Counted from the first letter of the stretch, positions 6,089 through 14,401 are shown. The stretch is DNA of 15,785 nt from an uncultured Acetatifactor sp. (GCA_910578995.1 CAJTSY010000090.1:1-15785); one strand, 5' to 3'. Numbers and translations: made by a program. Notes: generated by a model not told the origin, from the letters alone.

Positions 6089-8665
6089 GTGGAAAATAGG
6101 AATTTGACAGACTCGGTTGAACTGGAAAGCAATACCTGCACCGCCTGTGAAGAGGAGACGGTAGGTGCCGAAAATGCGGCTGCCGTAAAGGAAGCAGAGG
6201 AGAAGCCTGTTTTTGACAAAGAGCTTTTCAAGAGAAGTATCCTTTACAACGTAATGAACATGTTCCGCAAAAATCTGGAGGAGGCCACGCCCCAACAGAT
6301 TTTTCAGGCAGCATCTTATTCCATAAAGGACAGGGTGATCGGCAACTGGATGAATACCCAGGAGGCATATGATAAGGAAGACCCCAAGACGGTCTATTAT
6401 ATGTCCATGGAATTTCTCATGGGACGAGCCCTGGGTAATAATATGATCAATCTGCAGGCCTACCAGGGGGCGAAGGAAGTTCTGGAAGAGCTGGGCGTGG
6501 ATATCAATATGCTGGAGGACCAGGAGCCGGATGCGGCTCTGGGCAACGGCGGACTGGGAAGGCTGGCAGCATGTTTCCTGGATTCCCTGGCTACGCTGGG
6601 GTATCCTGCTTACGGCTGCGGCATTCGTTACCGTTACGGTATGTTTAAGCAGAAGATTGAGGACGGCTTCCAGAGGGAGGTTCCGGACGAGTGGCTGGCT
6701 GACGGCAATCCCTTTGAGCTGCGCAGGCCGGAGTACGCCAAGGTGGTGAAATTCGGCGGCTATGTGTCCGTTCAATGTGACGAGAACGGCAGGAACCATT
6801 TCGTACAGGAGGGCTATCAGGCTGTCAGGGCCATTCCCTATGACCTGCCCATCGTGGGATACGGCAACGGTATTGTGAACACGCTGCGGATCTGGGATGC
6901 AGAGTCCATGGCAGGCTTCCGTCTGGATGCCTTCGACAGGGGCGACTACAGCAAGGCGGTAGAGCAGGAGAACCTGGCAAGGAACCTGGTGGATGTGCTC
7001 TATCCCAATGATAATCACTATGCCGGCAAGGAGCTGCGCCTGAAGCAGCAGTATTTCTTCATCTCTGCATCCGTGCAGGAGGCAGTGGCGAAATATATGA
7101 GAAAGCATGACGATATACACGGTTTCCCGGAGAAGGTGACTTTCCAGCTCAATGATACCCATCCCACGGTGGCTATCCCTGAGTTGATGCGTATTCTGTT
7201 GGACGATTATAACCTGGGCTGGGACGAAGCATGGGACATCACCACCAGAACCTGCGCTTACACCAACCACACCATCATGGCGGAGGCTCTTGAGAAATGG
7301 CCCATTGACCTGTTCTCCAGGCTGCTTCCCAGGATTTATCAGATCGTGGAGGAGATCAACCGTAGATTTGTACTGCAGATTGAAGAGAAATATGCGCATA
7401 TTTATAATGTCAATGTAGGGGACAAGATCCGCAAGATGGCCATTCTCTACGACGGACAGGTGAAGATGGCGCATATGGCAATCGTGGCAGGCTATTCCGT
7501 CAACGGTGTGGCCAGGCTGCACACGGAGATTTTGAAGAGCGAGGAGCTGAAAGATTTCTACGAGATGTTCCCCGAGCGCTTCAATAACAAGACCAACGGC
7601 ATCACCCAGAGGCGTTTCCTGCTCCACGGCAATCCCCTGCTGGCAGAGTGGGTGACAAAGCATGTGGGCGACGGATGGATCACCGATCTGCCGCAGATTG
7701 CAGGCCTGAAGAAGCTGGCAGAGAACAAGAAAGCCCAGGCGGAGTTCATGGAGATCAAGTACCAAAACAAGATCCGCCTGGCCAAGTATATCAAGGAGCA
7801 CAATGGAATCGAAGTGGATCCGTACTCCATCTTTGACGTGCAGGTGAAGCGTCTCCATGAGTACAAGAGACAGCTGATGAACATCCTCCATGTGATGTAT
7901 CTGTACAATGAACTGAAGGCGAATCCGGATATGGAGTTCTTCCCCAGGACATTTATCTTCGGCGCCAAGGCGGCTGCGGGCTACCGCAATGCCAAGCTGA
8001 CCATCAAGCTGATTAACTCCGTGGCGGATGTGGTGAACAATGACGCTTCTATTAAGGGCAAGATCAAGGTGGTATTTATCGAGAATTACAATGTGTCCAA
8101 CGCGGAGATTATTTTTGCGGCATCGGATGTGTCCGAGCAGATTTCCACGGCCAGCAAGGAGGCTTCCGGTACGGGCAACATGAAGTTTATGTTAAACGGC
8201 GCACTGACTCTGGGAACCATGGACGGCGCCAATGTGGAGATTGTGGAGGAAGTGGGCAGGGAGAATGCCTTTATCTTCGGTCTGTCTTCCAATGAGGTTA
8301 TCCATTTTGAGAACAACGGCGGCTATGATCCCATGCAGATATTTAACGCCGATGCGGATATACACAAGGTGGTATCGCAGCTCATCGACGGCACTTATTC
8401 CAATGACAGGGAGCTGTTCCTGCCGCTGTATAATTCACTGCTGAATACCAAATCCACCTCCAAGGCGGATATGTACTTTATCCTGAAGGATTTCAAGTCT
8501 TACGCAGAAGCCCAGAAGAAGGTGGAAGCGGCTTACCGGGATAAGGACGGCTGGGCAAAGAGCGCCATTCTGAACGTGGCGTGCTCCGGCAAGTTTACCT
8601 CCGACAGAACCATCCAGGAGTATGTGGACGAGATTTGGCATCTGGATAAGGTGACTTTGGACTAG
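6089..8665 (+). CDS. glgP: Glycogen/maltodextrin phosphorylase (GT35)
   Basis: PLP-dependent enzyme that releases glucose 1-phosphate from alpha-1,4-glucan by phosphorolysis, in the cytoplasm. 858 residues, a usual length for the family. The start is GTG at 6089, with AAAGGAG seven bases upstream. Family blocks appear in order: YYMSMEFLMGRALGNN, ALGNGGLGRLAACFLDS, PAYGCGIRYRYGMF, DEWLADGNPFE, FQLNDTHPT, NHTIMAEALEKWP, NGITQRRFL, DVQVKRLHEYKRQ, and EASGTGNMKFMLNGALTLGT, in which Lys699 should carry PLP. Residues 1 to about 40 form an acidic, low-complexity N-terminal extension before the conserved fold; its role is unknown. The gene appears to be a single-gene unit with its own promoter. A 5-bp GTACA/TGTAC hairpin followed by T's sits at its stop codon (8665-8686) but is weak as a terminator. 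Confidence 0.97.
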   Translation: MENRNLTDSVELESNTCTACEEETVGAENAAAVKEAEEKPVFDKELFKRSILYNVMNMFRKNLEEATPQQIFQAASYSIKDRVIGNWMNTQEAYDKEDPKTVYYMSMEFLMGRALGNNMINLQAYQGAKEVLEELGVDINMLEDQEPDAALGNGGLGRLAACFLDSLATLGYPAYGCGIRYRYGMFKQKIEDGFQREVPDEWLADGNPFELRRPEYAKVVKFGGYVSVQCDENGRNHFVQEGYQAVRAIPYDLPIVGYGNGIVNTLRIWDAESMAGFRLDAFDRGDYSKAVEQENLARNLVDVLYPNDNHYAGKELRLKQQYFFISASVQEAVAKYMRKHDDIHGFPEKVTFQLNDTHPTVAIPELMRILLDDYNLGWDEAWDITTRTCAYTNHTIMAEALEKWPIDLFSRLLPRIYQIVEEINRRFVLQIEEKYAHIYNVNVGDKIRKMAILYDGQVKMAHMAIVAGYSVNGVARLHTEILKSEELKDFYEMFPERFNNKTNGITQRRFLLHGNPLLAEWVTKHVGDGWITDLPQIAGLKKLAENKKAQAEFMEIKYQNKIRLAKYIKEHNGIEVDPYSIFDVQVKRLHEYKRQLMNILHVMYLYNELKANPDMEFFPRTFIFGAKAAAGYRNAKLTIKLINSVADVVNNDASIKGKIKVVFIENYNVSNAEIIFAASDVSEQISTASKEASGTGNMKFMLNGALTLGTMDGANVEIVEEVGRENAFIFGLSSNEVIHFENNGGYDPMQIFNADADIHKVVSQLIDGTYSNDRELFLPLYNSLLNTKSTSKADMYFILKDFKSYAEAQKKVEAAYRDKDGWAKSAILNVACSGKFTSDRTIQEYVDEIWHLDKVTLD

Positions 8666-8755
8666 TACACCTTTGTACAAATTTTTACGCAATGCGCATC
8701 CGCTTAAGTTATATATAAATGGAAGCGGTCAGTGTGTACCGGAAGAGGGAGACAG

Positions 8756-9769
8756 ATGAGATCTGAAAGCCGTTCCATGAAGCAAACTAAGGATGTAAGG
8801 AAGACTGTGCGAGGGCGTGCATTATGGCACGCCCTTGCGGGTATATTGCTGACAGGCATGATTCTCCTGCCGGGCTGCGGCAGGACGGAGGAAGACGGTT
8901 CCGGGCAGAAATGGGAGAAGCATATCACGGAGGAAACACTTTCGATAGAGGGACTGGACCGGGAGTTCACCCTGCTGTTTCTGACGGATACCCATATGGT
9001 GGTGCCGGGGGAGAACGCCACGGAACAGGAGAGGGAGAATGAGGCCCTGCGGTCCCCGGAATTTGTCAACGAGGAAGGGGTGCCTTCCTGGGAACAGTTT
9101 CCCGGGTGGATCCGCTATGCCAATGAAAACAAAGTGGACGCGGTGCTGTTGGGCGGAGATATCATTGATACACCGTCGGAGGCTAATCTGAAATGGCTGG
9201 AGGAGCAGTTGTCGCAGCTTGAGATGCCCTATCTCTACGTGAACGGCAACCATGACTGGACCTACCCCTGGGAATATATGACGGAGACGGGAAGGGAGAC
9301 TTACCTACCGCTTCTGGAGCCCCTGATGCAGGACAGCACGGCCATCCAGCGTCTGGATTTTGGCGGATTCCTGGTGGTGGGGATAGACGACAGCACAAAC
9401 CAGGTGGCCCCAGAGGCTCTGGAGACATATGAAAATATCCTGAAAGAAGACCGCCCTGTGATAGTTATGGCCCATGTACCCTTTATGACCCAGTCGGTTC
9501 TGGCCAGGGCCAGGGAAGCGTGGGGAAGCCCTGTTGTCATAGGCGCGGGAAATTTTGGCGGAATCTATCCCAATGAGGATTCGGAGCGCTTTACAGCCCT
9601 GACCCTTGGGGCGGACAGCCCGGTGGAACTGGTTCTGGCCGGACATGTGCATTTTTATGACAGGGACGTGATGGAAGGCGAAAAACAGGTGCTTCAGCTG
9701 GTGGGCGGCGCCGGATTTCAGGGAAATGCCATCCTCCTGCACGTAACGGGAGCGGGAGGGGCGGAATGA
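8756..9769 (+). CDS. Lipoprotein metallophosphoesterase (calcineurin-like)
   Basis: A 337-residue protein with the full calcineurin-like metallophosphoesterase signature: D78-T-H80, G133-G-D135, G164-N-H-D167, H240 (MAHVPF) and G296-H-V-H299. These would bind two metal ions and cleave phosphoester bonds; the substrate is unknown. Residues 1-41 form a lipoprotein signal: a basic start, a hydrophobic run, and the lipobox LLPGC with Cys41. The enzyme is therefore expected on the outer face of the membrane. ATG 8756 was chosen because GAGGGAG lies 5 bases upstream. An in-frame GTG at 8732 would give a longer start without a good ribosome site. The region coding for residues 18-28 contains a strong RNA hairpin (8809-8838). 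No confident promoter was found in 8666-8755. Confidence 0.9.
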   Translation: MRSESRSMKQTKDVRKTVRGRALWHALAGILLTGMILLPGCGRTEEDGSGQKWEKHITEETLSIEGLDREFTLLFLTDTHMVVPGENATEQERENEALRSPEFVNEEGVPSWEQFPGWIRYANENKVDAVLLGGDIIDTPSEANLKWLEEQLSQLEMPYLYVNGNHDWTYPWEYMTETGRETYLPLLEPLMQDSTAIQRLDFGGFLVVGIDDSTNQVAPEALETYENILKEDRPVIVMAHVPFMTQSVLARAREAWGSPVVIGAGNFGGIYPNEDSERFTALTLGADSPVELVLAGHVHFYDRDVMEGEKQVLQLVGGAGFQGNAILLHVTGAGGAE

Positions 9770-9889
9770 TGCGGAACTGGAAACAGCATCATTCCATTCC
9801 GGTACCCAGAAGAAATACTGGCCCTGCATTTGGGACAGTATTTCTTCTGCCAATGACAGGTACTGGGGCGGAATGATGCGGAACTGGAA
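9758..9889. repeat. 25-bp direct repeats around a nested palindrome
   Basis: A perfect 25-base direct repeat occupies 9758-9782 and 9865-9889. The first copy covers the end of the phosphoesterase gene, including its TGA. Between them lie nested inverted repeats: GCATCATTCC (9786-9795) with GGAATGATGC (9870-9879), GTACC (9802-9806) with GGTAC (9859-9863), and a perfect 14-bp arm CAGAAGAAATACTG (9807-9820) with its complement at 9836-9849. GGAATGATGC also occurs in the first direct repeat, so GCATCATTCC can pair with either copy. No T-run follows, so this is not a standard terminator. Confidence 0.9.
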
Positions 9890-9901
9890 TAGGAGATGCT
9901 T

Positions 9902-12211
9902 ATGATTGAATTGATGCAGAGCGGCGCATATCTGGTGGGCGGCAGGGAAATCATTGCCGACGGCCCGGACGCGGAGCAGGCAATACTGAGTAAAACAGGA
10001 AAAAAGGTTACGAAAGAGGAGGCGGCCAGGCAGACGATCTGCTATGGTATCCTGGAGAACCACAACACTTCAGGAAATATGGAGAAGCTGAAGATCAGGT
10101 TCGACAAGCTGACCAGCCATGACATTACATTTGTGGGGATCATTCAGACGGCAAGGGCCTCGGGACTACAGAAATTCCCCATGCCCTACGTACTGACCAA
10201 CTGCCACAATTCCCTGTGTGCGGTGGGCGGCACCATCAATGAGGACGACCATATGTTCGGACTGTCCTGCGCCAAGAAGTACGGCGGGGTATATGTGCCT
10301 CCCCACCAGGCTGTGATTCACCAGTACGCCAGAGAGATGCTTGCGGCCGGAGGACAGATGATTCTGGGATCCGATTCCCATACCCGCTACGGCGCGCTTG
10401 GCACCATGGCTGTGGGCGAGGGCGGACCCGAACTGGTGAAACAGCTGCTGAACCAGACCTATGATATCAACAGACCCCAGGTGGTAGGTGTGTACCTTAC
10501 CGGCGCACCGGTGAAGGGAGTGGGGCCCCAGGACGTGGCGCTGGCCATCATCGGTGCGGTGTTCCGGCAGGGGTATGTGAAAAATAAGGTGATGGAGTTT
10601 GTGGGCCCCGGGGTGGCTTCCCTCAGCGCCGATTTCCGTATCGGCATTGATGTGATGACCACGGAGACCACATGTCTTTCCTCTATCTGGGAGACTGACA
10701 GGGAGATCGAGGAATTTTACGAGATCCACGGACGCAGGGAGGACTATAAGCATCTTGCGCCCGGGGAGACGGCGTATTATGACGGCATGATCAGGGTGGA
10801 TCTTTCCAGGGTGCGTCCCATGATTGCCATGCCCTTCCATCCCAGCAATACGTACACAATAGAGGAGCTGAACGCCAATCTCATGGACATCCTGGATGAG
10901 ACGGAAAAGCGCGGCGAGGTCAGCCTGGACGGCGCAAAGGGACCGGACGGCGCGCCTCTGTTCCGCCTGAAGGACAAAGTGAAAAACGGAAAATTCATGG
11001 TGGACCAGGGCATTATCGCTGGCTGTGCGGGAGGCGGATTCGAGAACATCTGCGCCGCGGCGGACATCCTGAAGGGGGCTTCCATAGGTTTTGACGGTTT
11101 TACGTTAAGTGTGTATCCGGCGTCCATGCCCGTGTACATGGAACTGGTGAAAAACGGCTGCGCGGCGGCCATCATGGAGACTGGCGCAGTTATGAAGACG
11201 GCCTTCTGCGGCCCCTGTTTCGGAGCGGGGGACACCCCTGCCAACAACGCCTTCAGCATCCGGCATTCCACCCGCAATTTCCCCAACCGTGAGGGCAGCA
11301 AGCTCCAGAACGGCCAGATTTCCTCCGTGGCGCTGATGGATGCCCGTTCCATAGCGGCCACGGCGGCTAACCAGGGGATACTGACCCCGGCCACGGACTT
11401 TGACGGTGAGATCGGGAAGTACAAATATCATTTTGACAGCAGAATCTATGCCAACCGGGTGTTTGACTCCAAGGGCGTGGCAGATCCGGACGTGGAGATT
11501 CAGCTTGGACCCAACATCAAGGACTGGCCGGAGATGGGCGCACTGCCGGAGAACCTGGTGCTGCAGGTGGTCAGTGAGATTCACGACCCGGTGACCACCA
11601 CGGACGAGCTGATTCCCTCCGGCGAGACTTCCTCCTACCGCTCAAACCCCATGGGACTGGCGGAATTTGCATTGAGCCGCAAGGATCCCGCCTATGTGGG
11701 AAGGGCGAAGGAGATCCAGAAGGCGGAGAAATCCCGTATGGCCGGGGAGAATCCCTGCCAGGCGATTCCCGGGCTGAAGGAGATCATCGACACCATCCGG
11801 CAGGACTATCCGGAAGTACACCGCACCAACACGGGATTCGGCTCCACTATTTTCGCGGTGAAGCCCGGGGACGGCTCCGCCAGGGAGCAGGCTGCCTCCT
11901 GTCAGAAGGTTCTGGGAGGATGGGCGAATATCGCAAACGAGTATGCCACGAAACGGTACCGCTCCAACCTGATCAACTGGGGAATGCTGCCCTTCCTGAT
12001 CGGGGAGGGAAAACTGCCCTTCAAAAATCTGGACTACCTGTTCTTCCCGGACATCCGGAAGGCAGTGGAGGAGAAGGCGGACACCATTACGGCCTATGTG
12101 GTGGAAAAAAGCGGACTGGAGCCCTTTGAGCTTGGACTGGGCGAGCTCACCGATGAGGAAAGGCAGATTATACTGAAGGGCTGCCTGATCAACTACAACC
12201 GGGTGGACTAA
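9902..12211 (+). CDS. Aconitase-family hydratase, YbhJ-like
   Basis: A 769-residue protein of the aconitase superfamily, most like the uncharacterised hydratase YbhJ (about 750 residues). The start is ATG 9902, with AGGAG six bases upstream; the ATG at 9896 abuts the ribosome site. Expected [4Fe-4S] ligands are Cys375 (GCAGG), Cys436 and Cys439 (CGPC). Their spacing of 61 and 64 is close to the 63 and 66 of mitochondrial aconitase. D158-S-H-T in ILGSDSHTRYGALG matches the DSHT active-site block, and HSTRNFPNREGSK matches the S-x-x-R-N-F-x-x-R block. The C-terminal swivel domain carries GDGSAREQAA and RYRSNLINWGMLPF. A cytoplasmic, oxygen-sensitive dehydratase or isomerase is likely; the substrate is unknown. 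The SseB-domain gene follows 37 bases later, probably in the same transcript. Confidence 0.88.
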   Translation: MIELMQSGAYLVGGREIIADGPDAEQAILSKTGKKVTKEEAARQTICYGILENHNTSGNMEKLKIRFDKLTSHDITFVGIIQTARASGLQKFPMPYVLTNCHNSLCAVGGTINEDDHMFGLSCAKKYGGVYVPPHQAVIHQYAREMLAAGGQMILGSDSHTRYGALGTMAVGEGGPELVKQLLNQTYDINRPQVVGVYLTGAPVKGVGPQDVALAIIGAVFRQGYVKNKVMEFVGPGVASLSADFRIGIDVMTTETTCLSSIWETDREIEEFYEIHGRREDYKHLAPGETAYYDGMIRVDLSRVRPMIAMPFHPSNTYTIEELNANLMDILDETEKRGEVSLDGAKGPDGAPLFRLKDKVKNGKFMVDQGIIAGCAGGGFENICAAADILKGASIGFDGFTLSVYPASMPVYMELVKNGCAAAIMETGAVMKTAFCGPCFGAGDTPANNAFSIRHSTRNFPNREGSKLQNGQISSVALMDARSIAATAANQGILTPATDFDGEIGKYKYHFDSRIYANRVFDSKGVADPDVEIQLGPNIKDWPEMGALPENLVLQVVSEIHDPVTTTDELIPSGETSSYRSNPMGLAEFALSRKDPAYVGRAKEIQKAEKSRMAGENPCQAIPGLKEIIDTIRQDYPEVHRTNTGFGSTIFAVKPGDGSAREQAASCQKVLGGWANIANEYATKRYRSNLINWGMLPFLIGEGKLPFKNLDYLFFPDIRKAVEEKADTITAYVVEKSGLEPFELGLGELTDEERQIILKGCLINYNRVD

Positions 12212-12248
12212 AAGGAAGAGAAAAAGAGATAATGGAAAAGGAGAAATC

Positions 12249-12782
12249 ATGGAATTCAATAAATCGGTATCCAATCCCATGCTCATGGGGGCCATTGAAC
12301 TGATGCGGGCGGAAGACACCCCGGACCATCGGAATATGTTTGTGGGGGAGCTGGCTAAGGCAACTTTTCTTTCCCCGGCCATCATAGAGCCGGCGCCTGT
12401 GGAGAATGCGGAGGGAAAACTGGCCATTGCGCCGGGCAGCAAGGTGCAGCTTCCCATGCTGACAGGGGCGGAGGGAATGCGGTTCTTTATGGCATTTACG
12501 GACCAGGGAGAGTATGAGAAGTGGCAGGAGAAGAATCCGGAACAGAAGCTGCCTTATTTTGCCCTGAATATTGACGAGTACGCGGCTATGGTGCTGAGAA
12601 GGGATGCCAAGGGGAATATCTGCCCCGCGTTGGGAATCGTCATCAATCCTTTCGGGGCCAATATTATCGTCCCCAGGGAAATGCTGGCGGGAATGATGTC
12701 CGCGAAGGCGGCCCAGGCCAAGCAGGCTGCGGCGCGGCAGGCGGCGGGGAACAAGGTTACGCCTTTCAAAAGTCCGAAGTAG
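12249..12782 (+). CDS. SseB-domain protein
   Basis: A 177-residue protein matching the SseB N-terminal domain: LMGAIELMRAEDTPDHRNMF, then VGELAKATFLSPAIIEPAP, LPMLTGAEGMRFFMAFTD, and a hydrophobic GIVINPFGANIIVPREML near the end. SseB-domain proteins are small, soluble and poorly characterised. In enterobacteria SseB was linked to serine sensitivity, which does not transfer safely to this gene. The last 30 residues are Ala/Gln/Lys-rich and probably disordered. The start is ATG 12249, with AAAAGGAG five bases upstream. It follows the hydratase gene by 37 bases with no terminator between, and an intrinsic terminator follows at 12817-12847. Confidence 0.82.
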   Translation: MEFNKSVSNPMLMGAIELMRAEDTPDHRNMFVGELAKATFLSPAIIEPAPVENAEGKLAIAPGSKVQLPMLTGAEGMRFFMAFTDQGEYEKWQEKNPEQKLPYFALNIDEYAAMVLRRDAKGNICPALGIVINPFGANIIVPREMLAGMMSAKAAQAKQAAARQAAGNKVTPFKSPK

Positions 12783-12816
12783 GAGGGGAGGGGTAACTCC
12801 CTGTTTGTGCATCAGA

Positions 12817-12847
12817 AGGAATTGCCTGGCAGTTCCTGAGCATTTTT
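12817..12847 (+). terminator. Intrinsic terminator after the SseB-domain gene
   Basis: AGGAATTGCC (12817-12826) pairs with GGCAGTTCCT (12828-12837), with one T-G wobble and a tight loop, followed by GAGCATTTTT. It should end the hydratase-SseB transcript. Confidence 0.75.
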
Positions 12848-12894
12848 CGGTCACGCTCTAAATAATATAATTTTTGTGTCGATATAATAAATAT

Positions 12895-13195
12895 GGGATG
12901 GCAGTTCGGCCGACTGCCGCCGGATATGATATGGACACCACGGATGGTACACGGACAGGAATGGAAATTTCCTGTCAGGTACCATTTTTTGTACGATAAT
13001 CAGATCTGCCGTCAGACGGATCTGGAACGAGGAGGGTGTCAAAGGAATTTTTTATGCCGCGGAAGCGGCGCAGGGATCCGCAGCGCTGCGGGAATGTCCT
13101 GCAGGAGGCAGGACGGAAGCCGTAAAAAGTCCGGTGGAACAGGGAGATTCCGGTCAGGGAGGAAAGGGGTCTCCGGATTCGCGGGATGAGTGTAC
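12895..13195 (+). ncRNA. Candidate structured leader upstream of the EF-hand gene
   Basis: No convincing gene lies in 12783-13213. From 12900 the sequence holds successive hairpins: GGCAGT/ACTGCC (12900-12918), a strong terminator (12944-12990), CAGAT...ATCTG enclosing CCGT/ACGG (about 13001-13024), GCCGC-GGAA-GCGGC (13056-13069), a perfect 14-base palindrome CCGCAGCGCTGCGG (13078-13091), and GTCCTGC/GCAGGAC (13096-13114). TATAAT-like hexamers at 12866 and 12883 could be -10 elements, but no good -35 was found. I do not recognise any known riboswitch class. Attenuation of the downstream gene is an inference. Confidence 0.4.
12944..12990 (+). terminator. Strong intrinsic terminator in the EF-hand gene leader
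   Basis: ATGGTAC (12944-12950) pairs with GTACCAT (12979-12985) and, across a small internal loop, ACAGGAA (12955-12961) pairs with TTCCTGT (12969-12975). TTTTT follows directly. It lies 97 bases after the terminator of the preceding gene and about 220 bases before the next start codon. This suggests attenuation or the end of a small transcript. Confidence 0.75.
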
Positions 13196-13213
13196 ACAGT
13201 GAGGTGACAAGAA

Positions 13214-14401
13214 GTGAAAATTGATTCCAGTACAGTGGGGATGGAGTCCGCCAGGACTTACCGGGCAAGCTCCACTACCATCAGGCGTTTTACCATAGCG
13301 GATTTCAGGCAGGGGCCGGCCGGGAACAACGGGGCCCTGAATGCCGCGGTGGGCGGAGAGGCCGAGAATGCGCAGGACACGGAAAATGCGGAAAAACAGA
13401 ACCAGGAGGCGGAAGGTGCATCCAGACAGGCTGATGCCCTGGCGGACTGGCAGAGCCGGATGCAGGCCTCCGGATCCGGTTACACGGTGCGGAGTTCGTC
13501 CAGCCAGACCTATGCCGCCATCCGGCAGACTACAATCCGGTATATTTTCAACCTGCTCTTTTCGGAGAGGAGAAACCGCATAAACCAGTGGCTGAAGGAC
13601 AACGGCATCCCCACCAGAGATTACGGACAGGCCGGGCAGAATACGTTTCAGGGTGACAGCTTCGGGCTGGTCTACCGGAACGGACTGTCCGGGGGACAGG
13701 GAGCGCCCGCCGCCAGTCTCAGGGTACTTAATTACAGCCAGGCAGTGATTCAGACGGAATCGGAGAGTACGGCCTTTTCCACCGTGGGAAAGGTGTGTAC
13801 CTCAGACGGGAGAGAGATCTGTTTCAATGTAAATGTGGGCATGAGCCGTGAATTTCAGCAGTATTACGAGCAGAATACCACCCTGGAGACTTTCACCATG
13901 TGCGATCCCCTTGTAATCAACCTGGACACGGAACTGGCAGAGCTTTCCGACCAGACTTTCTATTTTGACATCGACGGGGACGGGGAGATGGACCAGGTGT
14001 CCGGTCTTGGTCCGGGAAGCGGCTATCTGGCGCTGGATAAGAACGGGGACGGAACCATCAACGACGGGAGCGAGCTTTTCGGTACCGCCAGCGGCAATGG
14101 TTTTGCGGATCTGGCGGAATATGACCAGGACGGCAACGGATGGATCGATGAGAATGATGCCGTCTGGAGTAAGCTGAAGATCTGGTGTAAGGATGAGAAC
14201 GGAAAGGATGTTCTCTACAGCCTGGCAGACAGGGGCGTGGGAGCCATCTGCCTGCGGAATGTCTCCACGGATTTCACCATGAAGGACGGGGACGGCAGAA
14301 CCAGGGGCGCCGTGCGCAGCACGGGAATTTTCCTGTACGAGAATGGCAGTACGGGAACAGTACAGCATATCGACGTGGCGAAGTATGATGCGCAGGCATA
14401 A
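13214..14401 (+). CDS. EF-hand protein with exoprotein-type calcium module
   Basis: 395 residues with no signal peptide or membrane segment. Residues 1-25 (MKIDSSTVGMESARTY...) resemble a recurrent N-terminus of uncharacterised clostridial proteins, from memory. Residues 40-100 are low-complexity and polar, and a helix at about 106-125 holds TIRYIFNLLFSERRNRINQW. From about 235 the protein matches the calcium module found near the ends of large bacterial adhesins and RTX-like exoproteins: CDPLVINLD, then the loops DIDGDGEMD (from 252), DKNGDGTIND with SELFG (from 275), and DQDGNGWIDEND (from 304), then SLADRGVGAICL. Calcium binding is well supported; function and location are unknown. The start is GTG 13214, with GAGGTG seven bases upstream. 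It is followed by a terminator at 14434-14478. Confidence 0.8.
   Translation: MKIDSSTVGMESARTYRASSTTIRRFTIADFRQGPAGNNGALNAAVGGEAENAQDTENAEKQNQEAEGASRQADALADWQSRMQASGSGYTVRSSSSQTYAAIRQTTIRYIFNLLFSERRNRINQWLKDNGIPTRDYGQAGQNTFQGDSFGLVYRNGLSGGQGAPAASLRVLNYSQAVIQTESESTAFSTVGKVCTSDGREICFNVNVGMSREFQQYYEQNTTLETFTMCDPLVINLDTELAELSDQTFYFDIDGDGEMDQVSGLGPGSGYLALDKNGDGTINDGSELFGTASGNGFADLAEYDQDGNGWIDENDAVWSKLKIWCKDENGKDVLYSLADRGVGAICLRNVSTDFTMKDGDGRTRGAVRSTGIFLYENGSTGTVQHIDVAKYDAQA

Noticed and set aside
8665..8686. GTACA/TGTAC hairpin followed by AAATTTTT as a glgP terminator.
   Set aside because: Only 5 AT-rich base pairs, overlapping the stop codon; too weak to call.
12893..13189. 98-codon frame in the leader of the EF-hand gene.
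   Set aside because: It runs through a strong terminator and several hairpins, has no ribosome site, and has an Arg/Gly-rich non-protein-like composition.
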